Assembly (NCBI GenBank): GCA_020152595.1
Contig: JAIGNY010002217.1
Span: forward strand, 179,501-243,500
Length of the DNA stretch: 64,000 nucleotides
From: Chiridota heheva
Taxonomy: Eukaryota > Echinodermata > Holothuroidea > Apodida > Chiridotidae
Direction of reading: 5' to 3'
Shown: in pieces, positions 9,966 through 21,818 of the stretch
Position numbering within the stretch: the stretch's first letter is position 1
Layout: every line of letters begins with the position of its first letter
The notes under the pieces: generated by a model
The model's input: the letters and a program-made list of their open reading frames with translations, nothing else
Database searches by the model: none
What the model was told of the DNA's origin: nothing
Position numbers and translations under genes: made by a program

Positions 9966-12130
9966 TTGACCCTCTCTCTCTCCCCTCCTCTTGACCCACC
10001 TGCTACCTCCCTGTAACTCACCTGCTCCTTTTCCGTACCTCACCTGCTACCTCCATAACTCACCTGCTACCTCCATAGACCATTCCTCAGTTCACAAAAT
10101 TTTAATCATCCAGGCCACCAACAAACAAGACAGTTTCAAAAGAGTTTCCCCCTTCTTATCCACAAGGCGCTTCACGGCCTTTTCTGCACCCTTACCAAGG
10201 TTTCTACATTTAGGGTTTGGCGATCTCCTGGTGCACTGCGCCAGGGACACCCAAGCCACTGCCCTCCTCTTCACCAAAATCCTAGCCAAATCTGGTATTA
10301 ACATAACAGTTACCCCCACCACTCCTGAACACCAGCAAAGGTGTCATCAGAACCAGGGACCTTGCCTACTTGACAGATGAATACCTTCTTGAGGAACTTG
10401 CCAGCCAACACGTAACCAAGGCCCATCATCTCATCCTCAAGAGAGACGGCGCTAAAACACCCACCAATACCATCTTCCTGATTTTTGCCACCCCAAGCCT
10501 CCCCTTTCACATCACTGCTGGCTATCTCAGAATTCCTGTTGCCCCTACATCCCCAACTCCCTCCGCTCTCACAAGTGCCAGCGGTCACGGAAAGAACTCC
10601 TGCCGCAGCCAAGTGCACTGTGGCAATTGTGAAGCCTTAGACCACAGCAGCACCTTTTGTACCAAAACCCCACACTGCACCAATTGTTACAGTAAACACC
10701 CAACCAACCACCCCTCTTTCTCAAAAGACTGCCCCACCTGGCTTCAGGAAAAGCAGATAACTAAATTGAAAACCCTAAACCCCAACACCACTTACCCGGA
10801 GGCCAGGAAGCAATTTATATTTTCCCTCCACACTAAACCCTCTTACTCAAACACAGTCTCCTCAAACAGTCCCCCCCTCCCCCCCCCCCCCAACACTACC
10901 AAAATTGACTCGCACACCCAAACTGACCTCACCTGGCTCTACTTACTGAGCCCTACTAAGCCCATTGCCTTTGCCAACAACCCAACAACACCCATTACAC
11001 AATCCACCTCCACCACCACCTCTCTCCCCAACCTACCTTCCTCATCAAAGACCTCCCTCGTCCCCTACGCCAACACCTCAAATGCTATCAAACTCAAGCG
11101 AACCTGGCCAACAAACCAACCAACAATCCACCATCCCAACCCACATGTATGACACAGAAGAGAAGATGAATTGTTCAATTACCGATCCCACCAAACGTAC
11201 TTCTTGTCCAATTTTAAGAAACAACCGCTCCCAAAGAAATAGGAACAAATCCAAAGAAAAACAAACCAACCTAAGCACAACAGATCTTCATGCAGATAAC
11301 CTCCTCCACCCCCCTTCCCCCCCCACCTCCTTATGATGTACAACAGCAACAATAACATTCATAACATTCACAACATTATACAGTGGAACATCAGGAGCCT
11401 TAAGTCTAACTCGGAAGAAATTGACCTTTTGGCCACCACCTTCAACCCAGTCGTCTTCTGCCTACAAGAAACCTTACTGAAAACCACTGACCACTATTCC
11501 CTCAATAACTTCTTTTGCTACCATAAACATCAAGTGGACACCGACAGGGCCTATGGGGGTGTCTCCATTTTCGTTAGACACGGTATCCCACACAGCCCTG
11601 TTCATGTGAACACCGACCTTCAGGCCATGTGTATCTCTATCTCCCTCCACAAAACCTTTACTCTTTGCAACATCTATTTCCCTCCACAAAACCTTTACTC
11701 TTTGCAACATCTATCTCCCCCAATACCAACGTTCAGCCAACCAGCCTTAACAACCTCATCTCTCAGCTCCCCTCCCATCCTTTTTGGTGACTTCAATGCC
11801 CACAATCCCCTGTGGGGCTCCAATAACACCACCATCAGAGGCAAGTTCATCGAAAACACTCTTTGACAGCACAGCTTCTCCTTGCTTAACACTAACTCCC
11901 GACCTATCTTCACCCCGCCACAGGCTCCCTCACCTGCATTGACCTGTCTATTTGTTCCCTCAATCTCCTTGATTTTGGCTGGAAGGTCAATGCTGATCTC
12001 TGTGGTAGTGACCATTACCCTCTCCTGGTTCACTCCTATCTTTAAACCCCCACCAACCACACCCCTAACTAGAACCTTAAGAAAGCCAACTGGCCCCTTA
12101 AAAAATCATTTCACCTGGTTCTGATAATCT
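9966..12130 (+). mobile_element. Jockey-like LINE, 5' part: gag-like ORF1 and apurinic endonuclease, frames broken
   Basis: A CT-rich leader runs to about 10080. ORF1 follows with one frameshift near 10340; its later part (10370-11152) reads TDEYLLEELASQHVTKAHH, then GYLRIPV and zinc-knuckle remnants (GHGKNSC; HCGNCEALDHSSTFC; HCTNC; CPTWLQEKQITKLK). The first knuckle has lost its leading Cys pair (ALTSASGHGKNSC). ORF2 starts near 11333 with endonuclease motifs IIQWNIRSLKSN, VFCLQETLL, YGGVSIFVRHG and FGDFNAHNPLWGS, and later, after frameshifts, CGSDHYPLLVHS. The copy stops near 12130, before the reverse transcriptase. ORF1 binds element RNA and the endonuclease nicks the target. It is the only copy here with the 5' half. 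Confidence 0.85.
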
Positions 12131-12773
12131 TTAGGCCTCTTCTGGGTAGGGTCTAGGTACTAAAAGATGTCCATCACTGGCGATAAACCTTCTGACATTT
12201 CCTAATCCTCAGTTTCGCTTTCAAACAAGATTCGGGATAAACACTCTGCTGTCGTCTCAATGTAAATGTCAAAAAATCTAACAATAACTTGAGTGACGTA
12301 GCTATAAAACGTTTTAGCAACGATCAAGGGGGTATGTGTTATTGCAGTAATCCATGTAAAAGCACGCTGTTTTCGCTACAGAATGGTTTTTGAAACTTTT
12401 CATAACGATATAGGGATGGATCACACAACAATTTTTAAACAAAAAGGGTAACAAAATTACCAAAAATCACAAAATTTTACATATTTTACAAATAATTAAA
12501 AACTATGACCAGGTATGAGCAAAATTTGATTAGATTTGGACAATATGACTTGTCTACATAATATATATAAAAAGAAAATATCTAAATTTATTTTCAAGCA
12601 ATTTTTGTAAAAATTTTAATAATATGCATTTTTTGGGACATTTTAAACAAAAATTAAAATTTCTGAATGTTTAAACAAAATTTAACGAAAAAAAGTTAGT
12701 ATAGACCCCCCACAAAATACAATTTTATGAAAAATCTTTCCGAGATCTTTGCAATGAAACTACTTGCACCCTG
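12131..12773 (+). other. AT-rich intron segment, nothing recognised
   Basis: Long A/T runs and no coding frame. It may belong to the hAT-like repeat that follows, because I cannot find that repeat's left end. Confidence 0.4.
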
Positions 12774-13192
12774 TAGTTTTGAAATGTTTTACGGCGAGGT
12801 ATCATAGGCCTATGCAAGACTTTCACAGAAGAACTTTGAAAGCTGTAGCGAGTAGGAAAAGAAAGTCACGCGATGTTGAGTTTAAATGACATTGAAAGGA
12901 AGTTATCTGTTCCTTCTAAACTGAATTTCCATGCATATTTTCCATAAAAATGATGATTTATACTGTAGAAGTAAACTTTTTACGATTTGGAAAGCAAAAC
13001 TCAGCGTCTATTTGGGCAATAGAGTCAGTACTTTTGCCATACTGGTTGCGCGATTTTTTTACTTCGCCTCGTAGTTTTGGAGCTATTTTGGTGTATTTCC
13101 GAAAAATACGGTACTAAATGCGTGTACACGATACACACTCGCTTTTTTGGCGTGTACACGTTTACTAAAATCACTATAAACGTTCACAGCTC
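12774..13192. mobile_element. hAT-like MITE, family 1, right part
   Basis: It matches 49920-50290 over about 370 bp (for example GGCGAGGTATCATAG, GATGTTGAGTTTAAATGACA, TTTGCCATACTG-TTGCGCG). It ends in GTTCACAGCTCT, the inverse of the AGAGCTGTGA that opens the other copy at 49291. No coding frame is present. Confidence 0.65.
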
Positions 13193-13194
13193 TA

Positions 13195-13632
13195 GTCCAT
13201 TCTTAATAGGCGGCCCGCGTGCCAAATCTGGCCCGCCAGACAATCCAATCTGGCCTGCGAACAATAGTTGTCATATAATGCAATAATACAGTGCATTGCA
13301 TGTAAGATCAATCGATTGAGATCGGTAAATATTGCAAAATTCTTGTTTATTTTGGTGTTTTTCTAGGCAGATCAGCTCACTAAAACATCGCGGATTTTCA
13401 AATAAAATGTTATCTTTAGTTCCGCTGTAAATTGGGCTCGCGGCTTTTCAAAGGAAGGTGGATAGGAGAACGCCAACAGCTGGCGTACTCTCTCAACTTG
13501 TTTGTATTCAGGGATTGTTTTGTTTTGACGGGTTTTGTTTGTCATGTGACGCTGGTTTTGCCACGCAATTGGCCCATGGCCTGAAGCTGTAGTGAAATGA
13601 TGGCCCTTCTAAAAATTTAATCAAGAATTTTG
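13195..13632. mobile_element. hAT-like MITE, family 2, copy 1
   Basis: It opens with ATTCTTAATAGGCGGCCCGC and closes with GGCCCTTCTAAAAATTTAAT and CAAGAA, giving inverted ATTCTTAAT / ATTAAGAA-type ends. It is about 80-90% alike to the outer parts of 15905-16580 by eye. Confidence 0.65.
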
Positions 13633-13635
13633 TTG

Positions 13636-14560
13636 TAGAGGACTATTAAAGAAAGAAATTGGTGTAAGAACCAGGTTGATACCTTGTTCCATTTAGGAGT
13701 TGTTGCGTTTCAAAGATTTTACCAGTGTCTTCAAAATGGACATCGCAGTGTAGTATGATGTTGTAATTGCAGATCCAATATAATTTTTATGTATTTCTCT
13801 GAAATGAAAATGTATTTTTCTTTCATTTGTAGTGTAAGGTACATGAGCAGATTGGCAAACATGTTCCTGTAAAGTACATGTAATAATCTCAATAATTACA
13901 CAAACAATGCCCACCTCACTCACTCCCACCTCCTTATTGGCTCCCCCAACCCCTCTGCAACAATTGTCATTGCACCCTCACAATCCATCACGTTCTCCTT
14001 GCTTGCCCCCTGTACAACCTTCCCAGAGCTTCCCTTGCTCCCCACAACTCAATTGCTGAGTTCTTTCAGAAAAATCATCTGGATAAAATTATCTCCTTCC
14101 TTCATCATGCTTTCCTCTACAACCATATTTAATTCTCCTCTTCCACCCCCTCTCTCTACTTTGTTTTTATTTCACCCATGCACCTCCTCTCTCGATCACA
14201 GCTTTCTGACTTTTTGTTCTTGAATTTCTCTCATTATCCCCCTGTTTCCTTTCCTTCCTACCTCTAGAATGATCTGACCTCTCAGGCACATTTTGACCCT
14301 CGTTGTCATGGTGCCATTAAGCCCTCATCAAACAAACAAACAAAAAATGTTTCCAATAATTTAGAAACTGACGATTAATTTGAAAGAAATACTTACAACT
14401 TGTCTTGGATCTGCAATTATGACATCACACTGTGCACTTCAAGGTCACTTTCTAAAACTGGTCAAATCTTTGAAATGCATTAACTCATAAACACAACAAG
14501 ATATCAACATGGTTTTTTACCAATTTGGGAATTTAAAATTCACAGGAATGTTCCTTTAAG
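13636..14560. mobile_element. Foldback MITE, family B, interrupted by a LINE
   Basis: The left arm (13636-13908: GAGGACTATTAAAGAAAG, GATGTTGTAATTGCAGATCC) and right arm (14346-14560: GATCTGCAATTATGACATCA, GATATCAACATGG, AGGAATGTTCCTTTAAG) are inverted matches. The uninterrupted relative is 50934-51392. A LINE 3' fragment sits at the centre. Confidence 0.7.
13909..14345 (+). mobile_element. Jockey-like LINE, short 3' fragment
   Basis: It starts at CCCACCTCACTCACTCCCAC, a point inside the 3' end of sister copies at 21240 and 44650. It ends with GTTAAGCCCTCATCAAACAA and a (CAAA)n tail. Only the 3' UTR and last codons are present; 5' truncation is usual for LINEs. Confidence 0.8.
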
Positions 14561-14744
14561 ATTTTGTTCTGATGGTTAAGTTAAAGGTGTTTGTATTAAA
14601 TGCGCGTAGAAAATCTTAAGTGTTTGGATGTCATTGTGGTGAGTTCTATGGTAATTTAAGTTGTATCAGTAGAAAAAATGATCCTCTAATAGATGTTTTC
14701 ATTTTATTCCTACAATGTAATTTTTTGTTTGTTTTTTGTGACAG

Positions 14745-15356
14745 CTTTGTGCGAACCACTGGATAACTGCCGATGTGGAGATGAAACCACTAAACACTTC
14801 AGATAGGGCCTGGATTTGGAATGCTATTGATTTCTCCGAGGGATCGGAGAGTCACGAACAGCTTGCTGTGAAATTCAAAACCACTGATTTAGCAGTCAAG
14901 TTCCATAATGTGTTTGTTGAGTGTCAGAAGGAAGCTCAAAGTCCAGCCTCAACGAGGAAGTCAGAAGTTGACGATGATCAAAAGATCAAATCTGAGGAAC
15001 TGGCAAAGAAACATGAATACAGCACCAAGAAAAATGAAGACGTCACCAAGAAATCTGAAGACGTCACCAAGAAATCTGAAGACGTCACCAAGAAACATGA
15101 AGACGTCACCAAGAAACCTGAAGACATCACCAAGAAACCTGAAGACATCACCAAGAAACATGAAGAAATAGAGACTGGGGTTACCCATGATAAAGTGGAG
15201 GGAGACGGAAAGGGAGAAGATGAGGATGAGTATGACGAGGACTACGAATATGAAGACTATGATGATGACGAGGAGTATGAAGACTACGAGGAAGAAGACT
15301 ACTATGATGAGGATGATGAAGAGGAATACAATGAAGAAGATGTTCAACCTCAGCAG
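14745..15356 (+). CDS. RANBP2: Nup358/RanBP2 exon: C-terminal half of RanBD1, 7-residue repeat, acidic tail
   Basis: The acceptor is TTGTGACAG at 14744 and the donor CAGCAG|GTGATT; phase 0 at both ends. It opens LCANHWITADVEMKPLN, then DRAWIWNAIDFSEGSESHEQ, LAVKFKTTDLAVKF and a final helix ending ECQKEA: the second half of a RanBD, continuing REQVLK of the previous exon. Six 21-bp units follow (15036-15161) encoding EDVTKKS-type heptads. The last ~45 residues are almost only Asp, Glu and Tyr. RanBDs normally carry an acidic C-terminal extension that helps bind Ran; this one is unusually long and Tyr-rich. The Lys-rich heptads and acidic tail are linker between RanBD1 and the zinc fingers. Confidence 0.93.
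15036..15161 (+). repeat. Coding minisatellite, six 21-bp units (EDVTKKx)
   Basis: Six in-frame copies of a 21-bp unit containing GAAGACGTCACCAAGAAA. The last codon varies (Ser, Ser, His, Pro, Pro, His), and the final two copies read ATC for GTC, giving Ile for Val. Length variation between individuals would keep the frame. Confidence 0.97.
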
Positions 15357-15376
15357 GTGATTTACTATTCCTCCAT

Positions 15377-15600
15377 AAAGGATTAGTTCAGTGGTCCGAC
15401 ATGTTTATATCAATTTGTAGAAGGCTAAAAGACAAATGGAAAAAAATGCAATGTCTTTTTGTGTTCAAGAGATATTTATTCTAGGAGTTTAAACAAATTT
15501 ATAAAAAAAAGGAAAATGACTGGTGTAGAAAGTCTACTGTAGATGAGTGACATCATAACCTCACTTTCCTAACAATATATGGACAGGTAGCAACCACCTT
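15377..15600. mobile_element. Foldback MITE family A, left-half fragment
   Basis: It begins AAAGGATTAGTTCAGTGGTC, 20 bp after the splice donor, and continues into AAATGACTGGTGTAGA and GAGTGACATCATAACCTCA, the order found in the full family A copies. The right half is missing or too diverged to see. Confidence 0.6.
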
Positions 15601-15904
15601 CATAAACACCCACCACAATTACTTTCTTACAAAATTAATCCCAAAATGTGAAAAATCTGGCTTATTTTTACGTTTACAAACGTGTACTTATTACGCATTG
15701 GGTTTTTTGTGACGTAAGGATAGGACAGAACATCACGCGACAACGAAGGTAATCCACTCCCATTCAATGCCACACAATGGTAGAATGACGTGTAGAAATT
15801 CTCCATTAACTTTCCTTTTGCCTTTTCCCCAAACCTTTACTCTCTCAATACTTAAAAAATAATTAAAGGAATATTTGTGGCAAAATCTCTGTCTGTCCAT
15901 AAAG

Positions 15905-16580
15905 CGGTGATTCTTAATAGGCAGCCCACGTGCCAAATCTGGCCTGCCAGACAATCCAAACTGGCCCGTGAACAATGCAGTGCATTGTATGTAAGATCAA
16001 TTTAAAAATTGCAAAATACTTGTTTATTTTTGTTTTTTCCTAGGCAGATCAGCTCACTAAAACATTGCGGCTTATCAAATAAAATGTTATCTTTAGTTCT
16101 GTCAAATTGATCGTATTTGTCAAAGGAAGGTTTAACCCAGACTTCTACCAGGGCTTTACAAATAGCGACCCCAATTTTCGTAACTTTTTTAAATTTTTGA
16201 CAACTTTCCTTTCATTTTTTTTGTTACAAGTTTGATTGGAATAGATTTAAGATATTTATCTTTTGAGTAATTAAAACCAATTTAGGAAATATTGGACAAA
16301 ATTATGCGGGCTTGTCAATTGGCTTGAACAAATTTGGTCAACAAATGGTCAATCTTTGCAAAATAACTTCATCAGTATTGAAAACATTTGTGCTTATTAA
16401 ATATTTATTTTTTTGAAATTTCCTTTCAATGATACTAATCTATAATTTTTTGTTTGTAATAAGTGATTGTTTTGACGGGCTTTGTTTGTCACATGATGCT
16501 GGTTTTGCCACGCAATTGGGCCACGGCCAGAAGCTGTTGTAAAATGATGGCCCTTCGAAAAATTTAATTAAGAACCCTTG
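15905..16580. mobile_element. hAT-like MITE, family 2, copy 2
   Basis: The left end is CGGTGATTCTTAATAGGC and the right end is TTTAATTAAGAACCCTTG, whose inverse is CAAGGGTTCTTAATTAAA. The shared body with 13195-13632 is interrupted by about 330 bp (16130-16460) absent from the first copy. Flanks CCATAAAG and CCATATAC may be a decayed 8-bp target duplication; five of eight bases agree. Confidence 0.6.
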
Positions 16581-16888
16581 CCATATACCTTTAAGTCTAT
16601 GCCTAGTGGCAACATTTGCTAAATTGCTGTAAAAACTTTTGGAAAATCCAACAAAAGTAGCAAAGCCATCTGTCAAAATGGGTTATCGATTTCCCATTTT
16701 ACAGGTTTGTATTTAATGTGCTCATCTTTATGATTTGGTTTGGCAGAAATTTGTCTTCCCAAGTGAGATATTCCAATCAATTCCAAAATTAAACAATTAA
16801 ACAATTGATAGAATTAAGTCATGTCTTATGTTAAGATTTCTAAAAGTTTGATGAGAATCAACATTTCTTTCTTTTTCTTCCATAGCAG

Positions 16889-17029
16889 AGTTTGTTTGAA
16901 ATGTTCAAACCACCCGCTGGCTCATGGAAATGTGACTTATGTGAAATACAAAACCCATCTGATAAGACAGCCTGCATGGCCTGTACTACACCCAAACCTG
17001 GAGCAGCCCAGCACCCTTCAACCTCACAG
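16889..17029 (+). CDS. RANBP2: Nup358/RanBP2 zinc finger exon 1
   Basis: A 141-bp exon, phase 0 at both ends, with donor TCACAG|GTTAAT. It reads SLFEMFKPPAGSWKCDLC, then EIQNPSDKTACMACTTPK. The pattern W-x-C-x2-C-x3-N-x6-C-x2-C is the RanBP2-type zinc finger, complete in all four Cys plus the Trp and Asn. In Nup358 these fingers bind RanGDP (and COPI in some studies). The acceptor region is ATAGCAG|AG, so splicing at 16885 instead of 16888 would add one Gln. Vertebrate RanBP2 has up to eight such fingers in tandem; I find only two here. Confidence 0.93.
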
Positions 17030-17045
17030 GTTAATTCTTATTCTT

Positions 17046-17530
17046 ATAGACCTTTTCATATCGGAATCGGTAATTTCCGGAAATCTCATTTAAATAATGT
17101 CACATGGCTGAAATTCACATGACCATAATGGACCAATCAAATTATGTGGAATCCTGATCGTCTGCACAATTTACTAGCGTATGGGGTCAAGCCCATTAAA
17201 AACACAATTTCACACAATAATCAACAGTATATACATACACAAGTAAGCACTTCACTGAGACTTGAATTGTAGCATAATTTGGTTTGGAAATTCCATACCA
17301 AACAGAAAACTTCGTATAAACTGTATCTTCTCCATTCACACAATTTTTCCAATATGCAAAACTAGTTGTCTCATTCACAGATAACAAGGGATTTGCTGCC
17401 AAAAGTTTCGATACTATTTTCACATTTTGTTCAGTGAGGTCAACGGCTTAATTTCATACCATTAGGCTCTCTGCACTGAACATCAATGTTTTAAGATTTG
17501 AACGATTTTTGCCAATTTCCATCCTATTTT
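17046..17530 (+). other. Intron start; dispersed repeat copy, otherwise nothing
   Basis: Bases 17046-17130 match 61-140 in part (TTATAGACC, TAATGTCACATG, AAATTCACATG). The remainder to 17530 shows no gene or recognised repeat. Confidence 0.45.
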
Positions 17531-17900
17531 TGGTTCACATGCGAAGCATAATGCGAACCTATGTCATGGCGATTACGTCTGTCCGGCCATTTACAGATTT
17601 GTCCTGAGATTTGCTCAAAAATGTTAAAGTTTTTTGAGAATTTCCCAGAAAATGTTAAAGTTTCTTCAGAGTTCCTCAGAAAAAGTCAAAGTTTCTTCAG
17701 ATATCCTTATGGAAGGTTAGAATTTCCTTATAAATGTTTAAGTTTTTCAGAGAGACTTAAGACAGGATTGAAGACTAGTTTCCTTAAAAAGTCTACAAAA
17801 CATTTGATATTTTCTTAGAAGATAACTGTAAAATGATATAATTTTTCAATATTCTTCAGAGATCCTCAAGTCTCTCTTGTAGCACTTGAGATTTATCATC
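17531..17900. repeat. Hairpin-like end followed by a degenerate ~32-bp tandem repeat
   Basis: GGTTCACATGCGAAGCATAA followed by TGCGAACCTATG forms a GGTTC/GAACC hairpin and is reminiscent of the left end of the monomer elements. About eight poorly conserved units such as AAAGTTTCTTCAGA and TTCCTCAGAAAA follow. Confidence 0.5.
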
Positions 17901-17999
17901 CTTAAAATTCTTCAAAATATTTGGGCACCAACAGTTGTATCAGGCATGATTATTAAATTCCACCTTTATTATTGTGGTCATTTGCATAGAGTTGCTACA

Positions 18000-19560
18000 A
18001 TATATGACCTGACCAGACTTTTTTGTTTAGTATGCTTAGTCAGGGAGTGTGACAGGATGTGATTGCATATGGACATAGGGAGGGATGCCATGAATGGGGG
18101 CCATGAGGGACATATGATATCATATTTACCATGTTGTATACACCAAGGGCTATATCAAGCATAATTATTTGACTCCCATCTTTTTTTCTTATTCAACAAC
18201 TCATTTGCATATTATTTGCATATTTTATGAACTGACACTCATGCACAGTATATTCAATCAGGGACTGTGATAGCTAGGATGAGACTTCTTATGGAGCTTA
18301 TGGGGCATCATGTGAGACATAGGGTGGGATGCCGTGGGGTGGGATGCCGTGGGATGGGATGCCGTGGGGCGGGATGCCATGTGGAACACAGTGGAATGCC
18401 ATGTAGGATATATGGTGGAATGCCATGCAGGACATAGGGTGGAATGGGATGGAATGTCATGTGGACATGGGATGGAATGTGGACATGGGATGGAATGTGG
18501 GACATGGCGTCCCACCCCATTTCAACAAGTCATTTGCATATAAGTTATATGAACTGACACTTTCATACATAGTATGCTCAATCAGGGACTGTGATAGCTT
18601 GGATGAGTCTTTTTATGGAGCCTAGAAGGGATATCATGTGGGACATGGGATGGGATGCCGTGTGGGACATAAGTGGGATGCCATGTGGGACATGGGGTGG
18701 GATGCCATGTGGAACAGGGTAGAATGCCATGTGGGACATGGTGGGATGCCACGAGTAACACAGAGTGTGACATAGGTTGGGATGCCATGTGTGACATAAG
18801 GTAGGATGCCATGTGTGACATGAGGTAGGATGCCATGTGTGACATAGGGTAGGAGGCTATGTGGGACATAGGGTAGGAGGCCATGGGGACATGGGATGTG
18901 ATGCCATGTGGGACATCAAGTAGGATGTCTTGGGACATTAGGAGGGATACCATGTGGAACATATGGTGGGATGCCATGTGGAACATCAGATGGGAAGCCA
19001 CTGATGCGGGACACAGGGAGGGATGCCATGTGGGACATAGGGAGGGATGTCATGTGGTACATATGGTTGGATTAATGTGGGACATACATGTAGGATGGGA
19101 TCCATGTGGGTCATAGCGTGGGATGCCATGTAGGACATGGTGGAATGCCATGTGGGACATATGGTGGAATATGCCATGTGAGACAGTGTATGGTGGAATG
19201 CCATGTGGGAGATATGGTGGAATGCCATGCGGGATAAGGCATGGGATGGGATGTCATGTGGGACATGAGGTGGGATGTCATTTGGGACATGGGATGTGGG
19301 ACATAGGGTGGAATGCCATGTGGGTCATAGGATGGGATGCCCTGTGGGACATGATGGAATGCCATGTGGGACATGGGGTGGGATGCCATGTGGGACATGA
19401 TGGAATGCCATGTGGGACATGGGGTGGGATGCCATGTGGGAAATATGGTGGAATGCCATGTGGGACATAGGATGGGATGCCATGTGGGACATGGGGTGGG
19501 TAGCCATGTAGGACATGGGATGCCATGTGGGACTTAGTGTGAGATGCCATTTTTATAATT
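18000..19560. repeat. Compound satellite: ~24-bp GGGATGCCATGTGGGACAT arrays with recurring spacers
   Basis: About fifty units of roughly 24 bp (core GATGCCATGTGGGACAT) with frequent substitutions. Three times the array is preceded by a spacer of about 100 bp carrying GAACTGACACT and CAGGGACTGTGATAGCT (near 18000, 18230 and 18550), so the array is built of larger units. The many open frames on both strands are by-products. A related array lies at 41580-41965. Confidence 0.9.
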
Positions 19561-20856
19561 GGCCAGGTCATATGAGATGGGTGTCAATTTGCATGGGCAT
19601 GGGAAACCCTGATGGTATTTACCGTTCTAGTTGTGTTTCAAATGTGCACAAATATTTTTAGTTTTTCGTAAATGTTGAGAGAATGTGAACCCCAACGAAG
19701 ATACAATGTTCCGTTCACAAAAACAACATTTCAACGTGCACATTAGGCCTAGGGCCTACAACTACATGCATTAAACGTAGTGTTATAAACGTACGCGAGT
19801 CCAAGATTTAACTTCAAATCTTAACTAATTATCATGTATTCCTTAAATGCGACAGTCGGAAGGGAAGACTTCCTATCCTCGTAGAAAATGAAAAACATTT
19901 CATAAGAAAACAAGTATCCAGGCAGAGCAGTTGGAACTTTGATGCAAATTTAGATACTTTACGTGTGCATACAACACAAAGCTTATACATTTCACATAAC
20001 GTTTATGTACTTACATACATAGGCCTACGTACGTGCAATGTACTTATTGTACTATTACATGTATTATGTGCATACAAGCTTATGAAGGTAATATGCGCTC
20101 GTATTGTTGTTGTTTTCAATTTTCCCTGCAGCTGATTGGCTGGTTAGTAAAATGGAAAAATCCCCGGCATTTGATTGGTTAAAGTACTCTGACATTTCAC
20201 GTTCGGCTAAACTCGGCTTGAAAAGGTCTATAGATCTACGGGCAGGTAGCAACTACTTCAGCTCAAATTAGAAGAAAATATGCTATTAACCACGGAAATA
20301 GCAACAAGTTTCTAATTTTGTATTTAAAATAGTATGACATCATATTGTTATTTAATCCTTTACAAAATGGAAGCATGGCTGCAGTTGAATAGGATCAAGA
20401 GGTTTTGAATCTCTGTCATATTATCAATCAATACGTAGCAGAAAAATACAGTCTGATGATTTCCAGTGACCAAAATTTAGGACAGAAATTTAAAGAAGTG
20501 CATTAAATAGTTAAGCTTGTCTTTTTTATACATCACCAAATAATTCTGCAAAGTTTGATTAGCCATACTTCTGAAATTACATTTGCCTTTGTCATAATTT
20601 GGTGACTAATCTGTTCAGAAATTTCAGCTCTTTTCAATAAATATACATGTAGTCTCTACCTGATCCTAATATGCTTTTAATAGAAAACATTAATGTGCAT
20701 ATTATGTAACAATTAAAGGTGAACAGGTCAGACCGGTAAAGAAAATATTTCAAAATGGCATTCTATTCTGGTCATTAATCTGTAGACTAAAATAGACCTT
20801 TAATATGTAGCTTTTTACTATTCATTTATTTATAATCTGTTCTTCTCCGACTCCTA
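19561..20856 (+). other. Intron segment without recognised features
   Basis: Single-copy-looking AT-rich sequence. I find no exon, repeat or RNA gene here. Confidence 0.45.
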
Positions 20857-21612
20857 GGCTGCCCTTACTTCTTTACTCAAATCTTAAATGGAATAATCCC
20901 ACCTCCTCTGTAAACTCCTTTTGCTCCTTCCCCCTCCTTCCTCTGCAGGAAAAGTATTCTTTTTACCCAGCCATGTTGGCATCCCTGGCAATGACAGAGC
21001 TGATGCAGCCGCTAAGCTTGCCCTCAACCTCCCCCTACCCCCTTTTCCAAAACCCTTTCTGACCTCAAACAGCTTATCGCTTCCATTGTTCGTGACCGTT
21101 GGCAAACCTCATGGGACTTGCAATTTAATAACAAACTCCACGTCATCCAGCCCACCATTCCAATCAAACCCACCATCTACAACCTATCCCGTGTCGACAA
21201 CATTCACATTACCCACCTTAAAATAGGTCACACCCACCTCACTCACTCCCACCTCCTCATTGGCTGCCCCCCCACCCTTCCGCAACAATTGCCATTTCAC
21301 CCTCACAGTCCACCACGTCCTCCTTGCTTGCCCTCTGTACAACCTTCCCTGAGCTTCCCTTGCTCTCCACAACTCAATTGCTGAGCTCTTCCAGAAAAAC
21401 CCTCCAGATAAAATTATTTCCTTCCCCCTTTTTTTTTTCTTTTACCCATGCACTTTCTCTCTCGATCCCAGCTTTCTGGCTTTTAGTTACCATGTTTCTC
21501 TCAATCTCCCTTTTTCTTTTCTTCCTACATCTGAAATGATCTAACCTTTCAGGCACAATTTGACCCTTGCTGTCGTGGTACCGTTAAGCCCTCATCAAAC
21601 AAACAAACAAAA
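20857..21612 (+). mobile_element. Jockey-like LINE, 5'-truncated copy (RNase H and 3' UTR)
   Basis: It begins within RNase H: LPSHVGIPGNDRADAAAKLA is clear at 20960-21020, preceded by GKVFF. The 3' region runs to TGACCCTTGCTGTCGTGGTA, GTTAAGCCCTCATCAAACAA and a CAAA tail at 21612. It aligns with the copy at 44148-45077. Confidence 0.85.
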
Positions 21613-21818
21613 TAGCAACGAAAAACAATAAGTGAAAAGTAAAATTTTCAGCCCAGCATGTTTTGTCAAAATTGTTTTGCAAGGTGCTCTTGCTTTGTGT
21701 TACCAAGTCATAGGATTTTTGAAATTATGCAGGTTAACTATTTCACACTTGTGTCGTTGAAAAAATTACTTTTGAATTCATAAGAAATAATGATGATGAA
21801 TTTGATAATTAATTCCAG

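Noticed and set aside
18258-19571. Several 60-140-aa His/Pro/Met-rich frames
   Set aside because: Minisatellite frames that shift often; no start context or homology.
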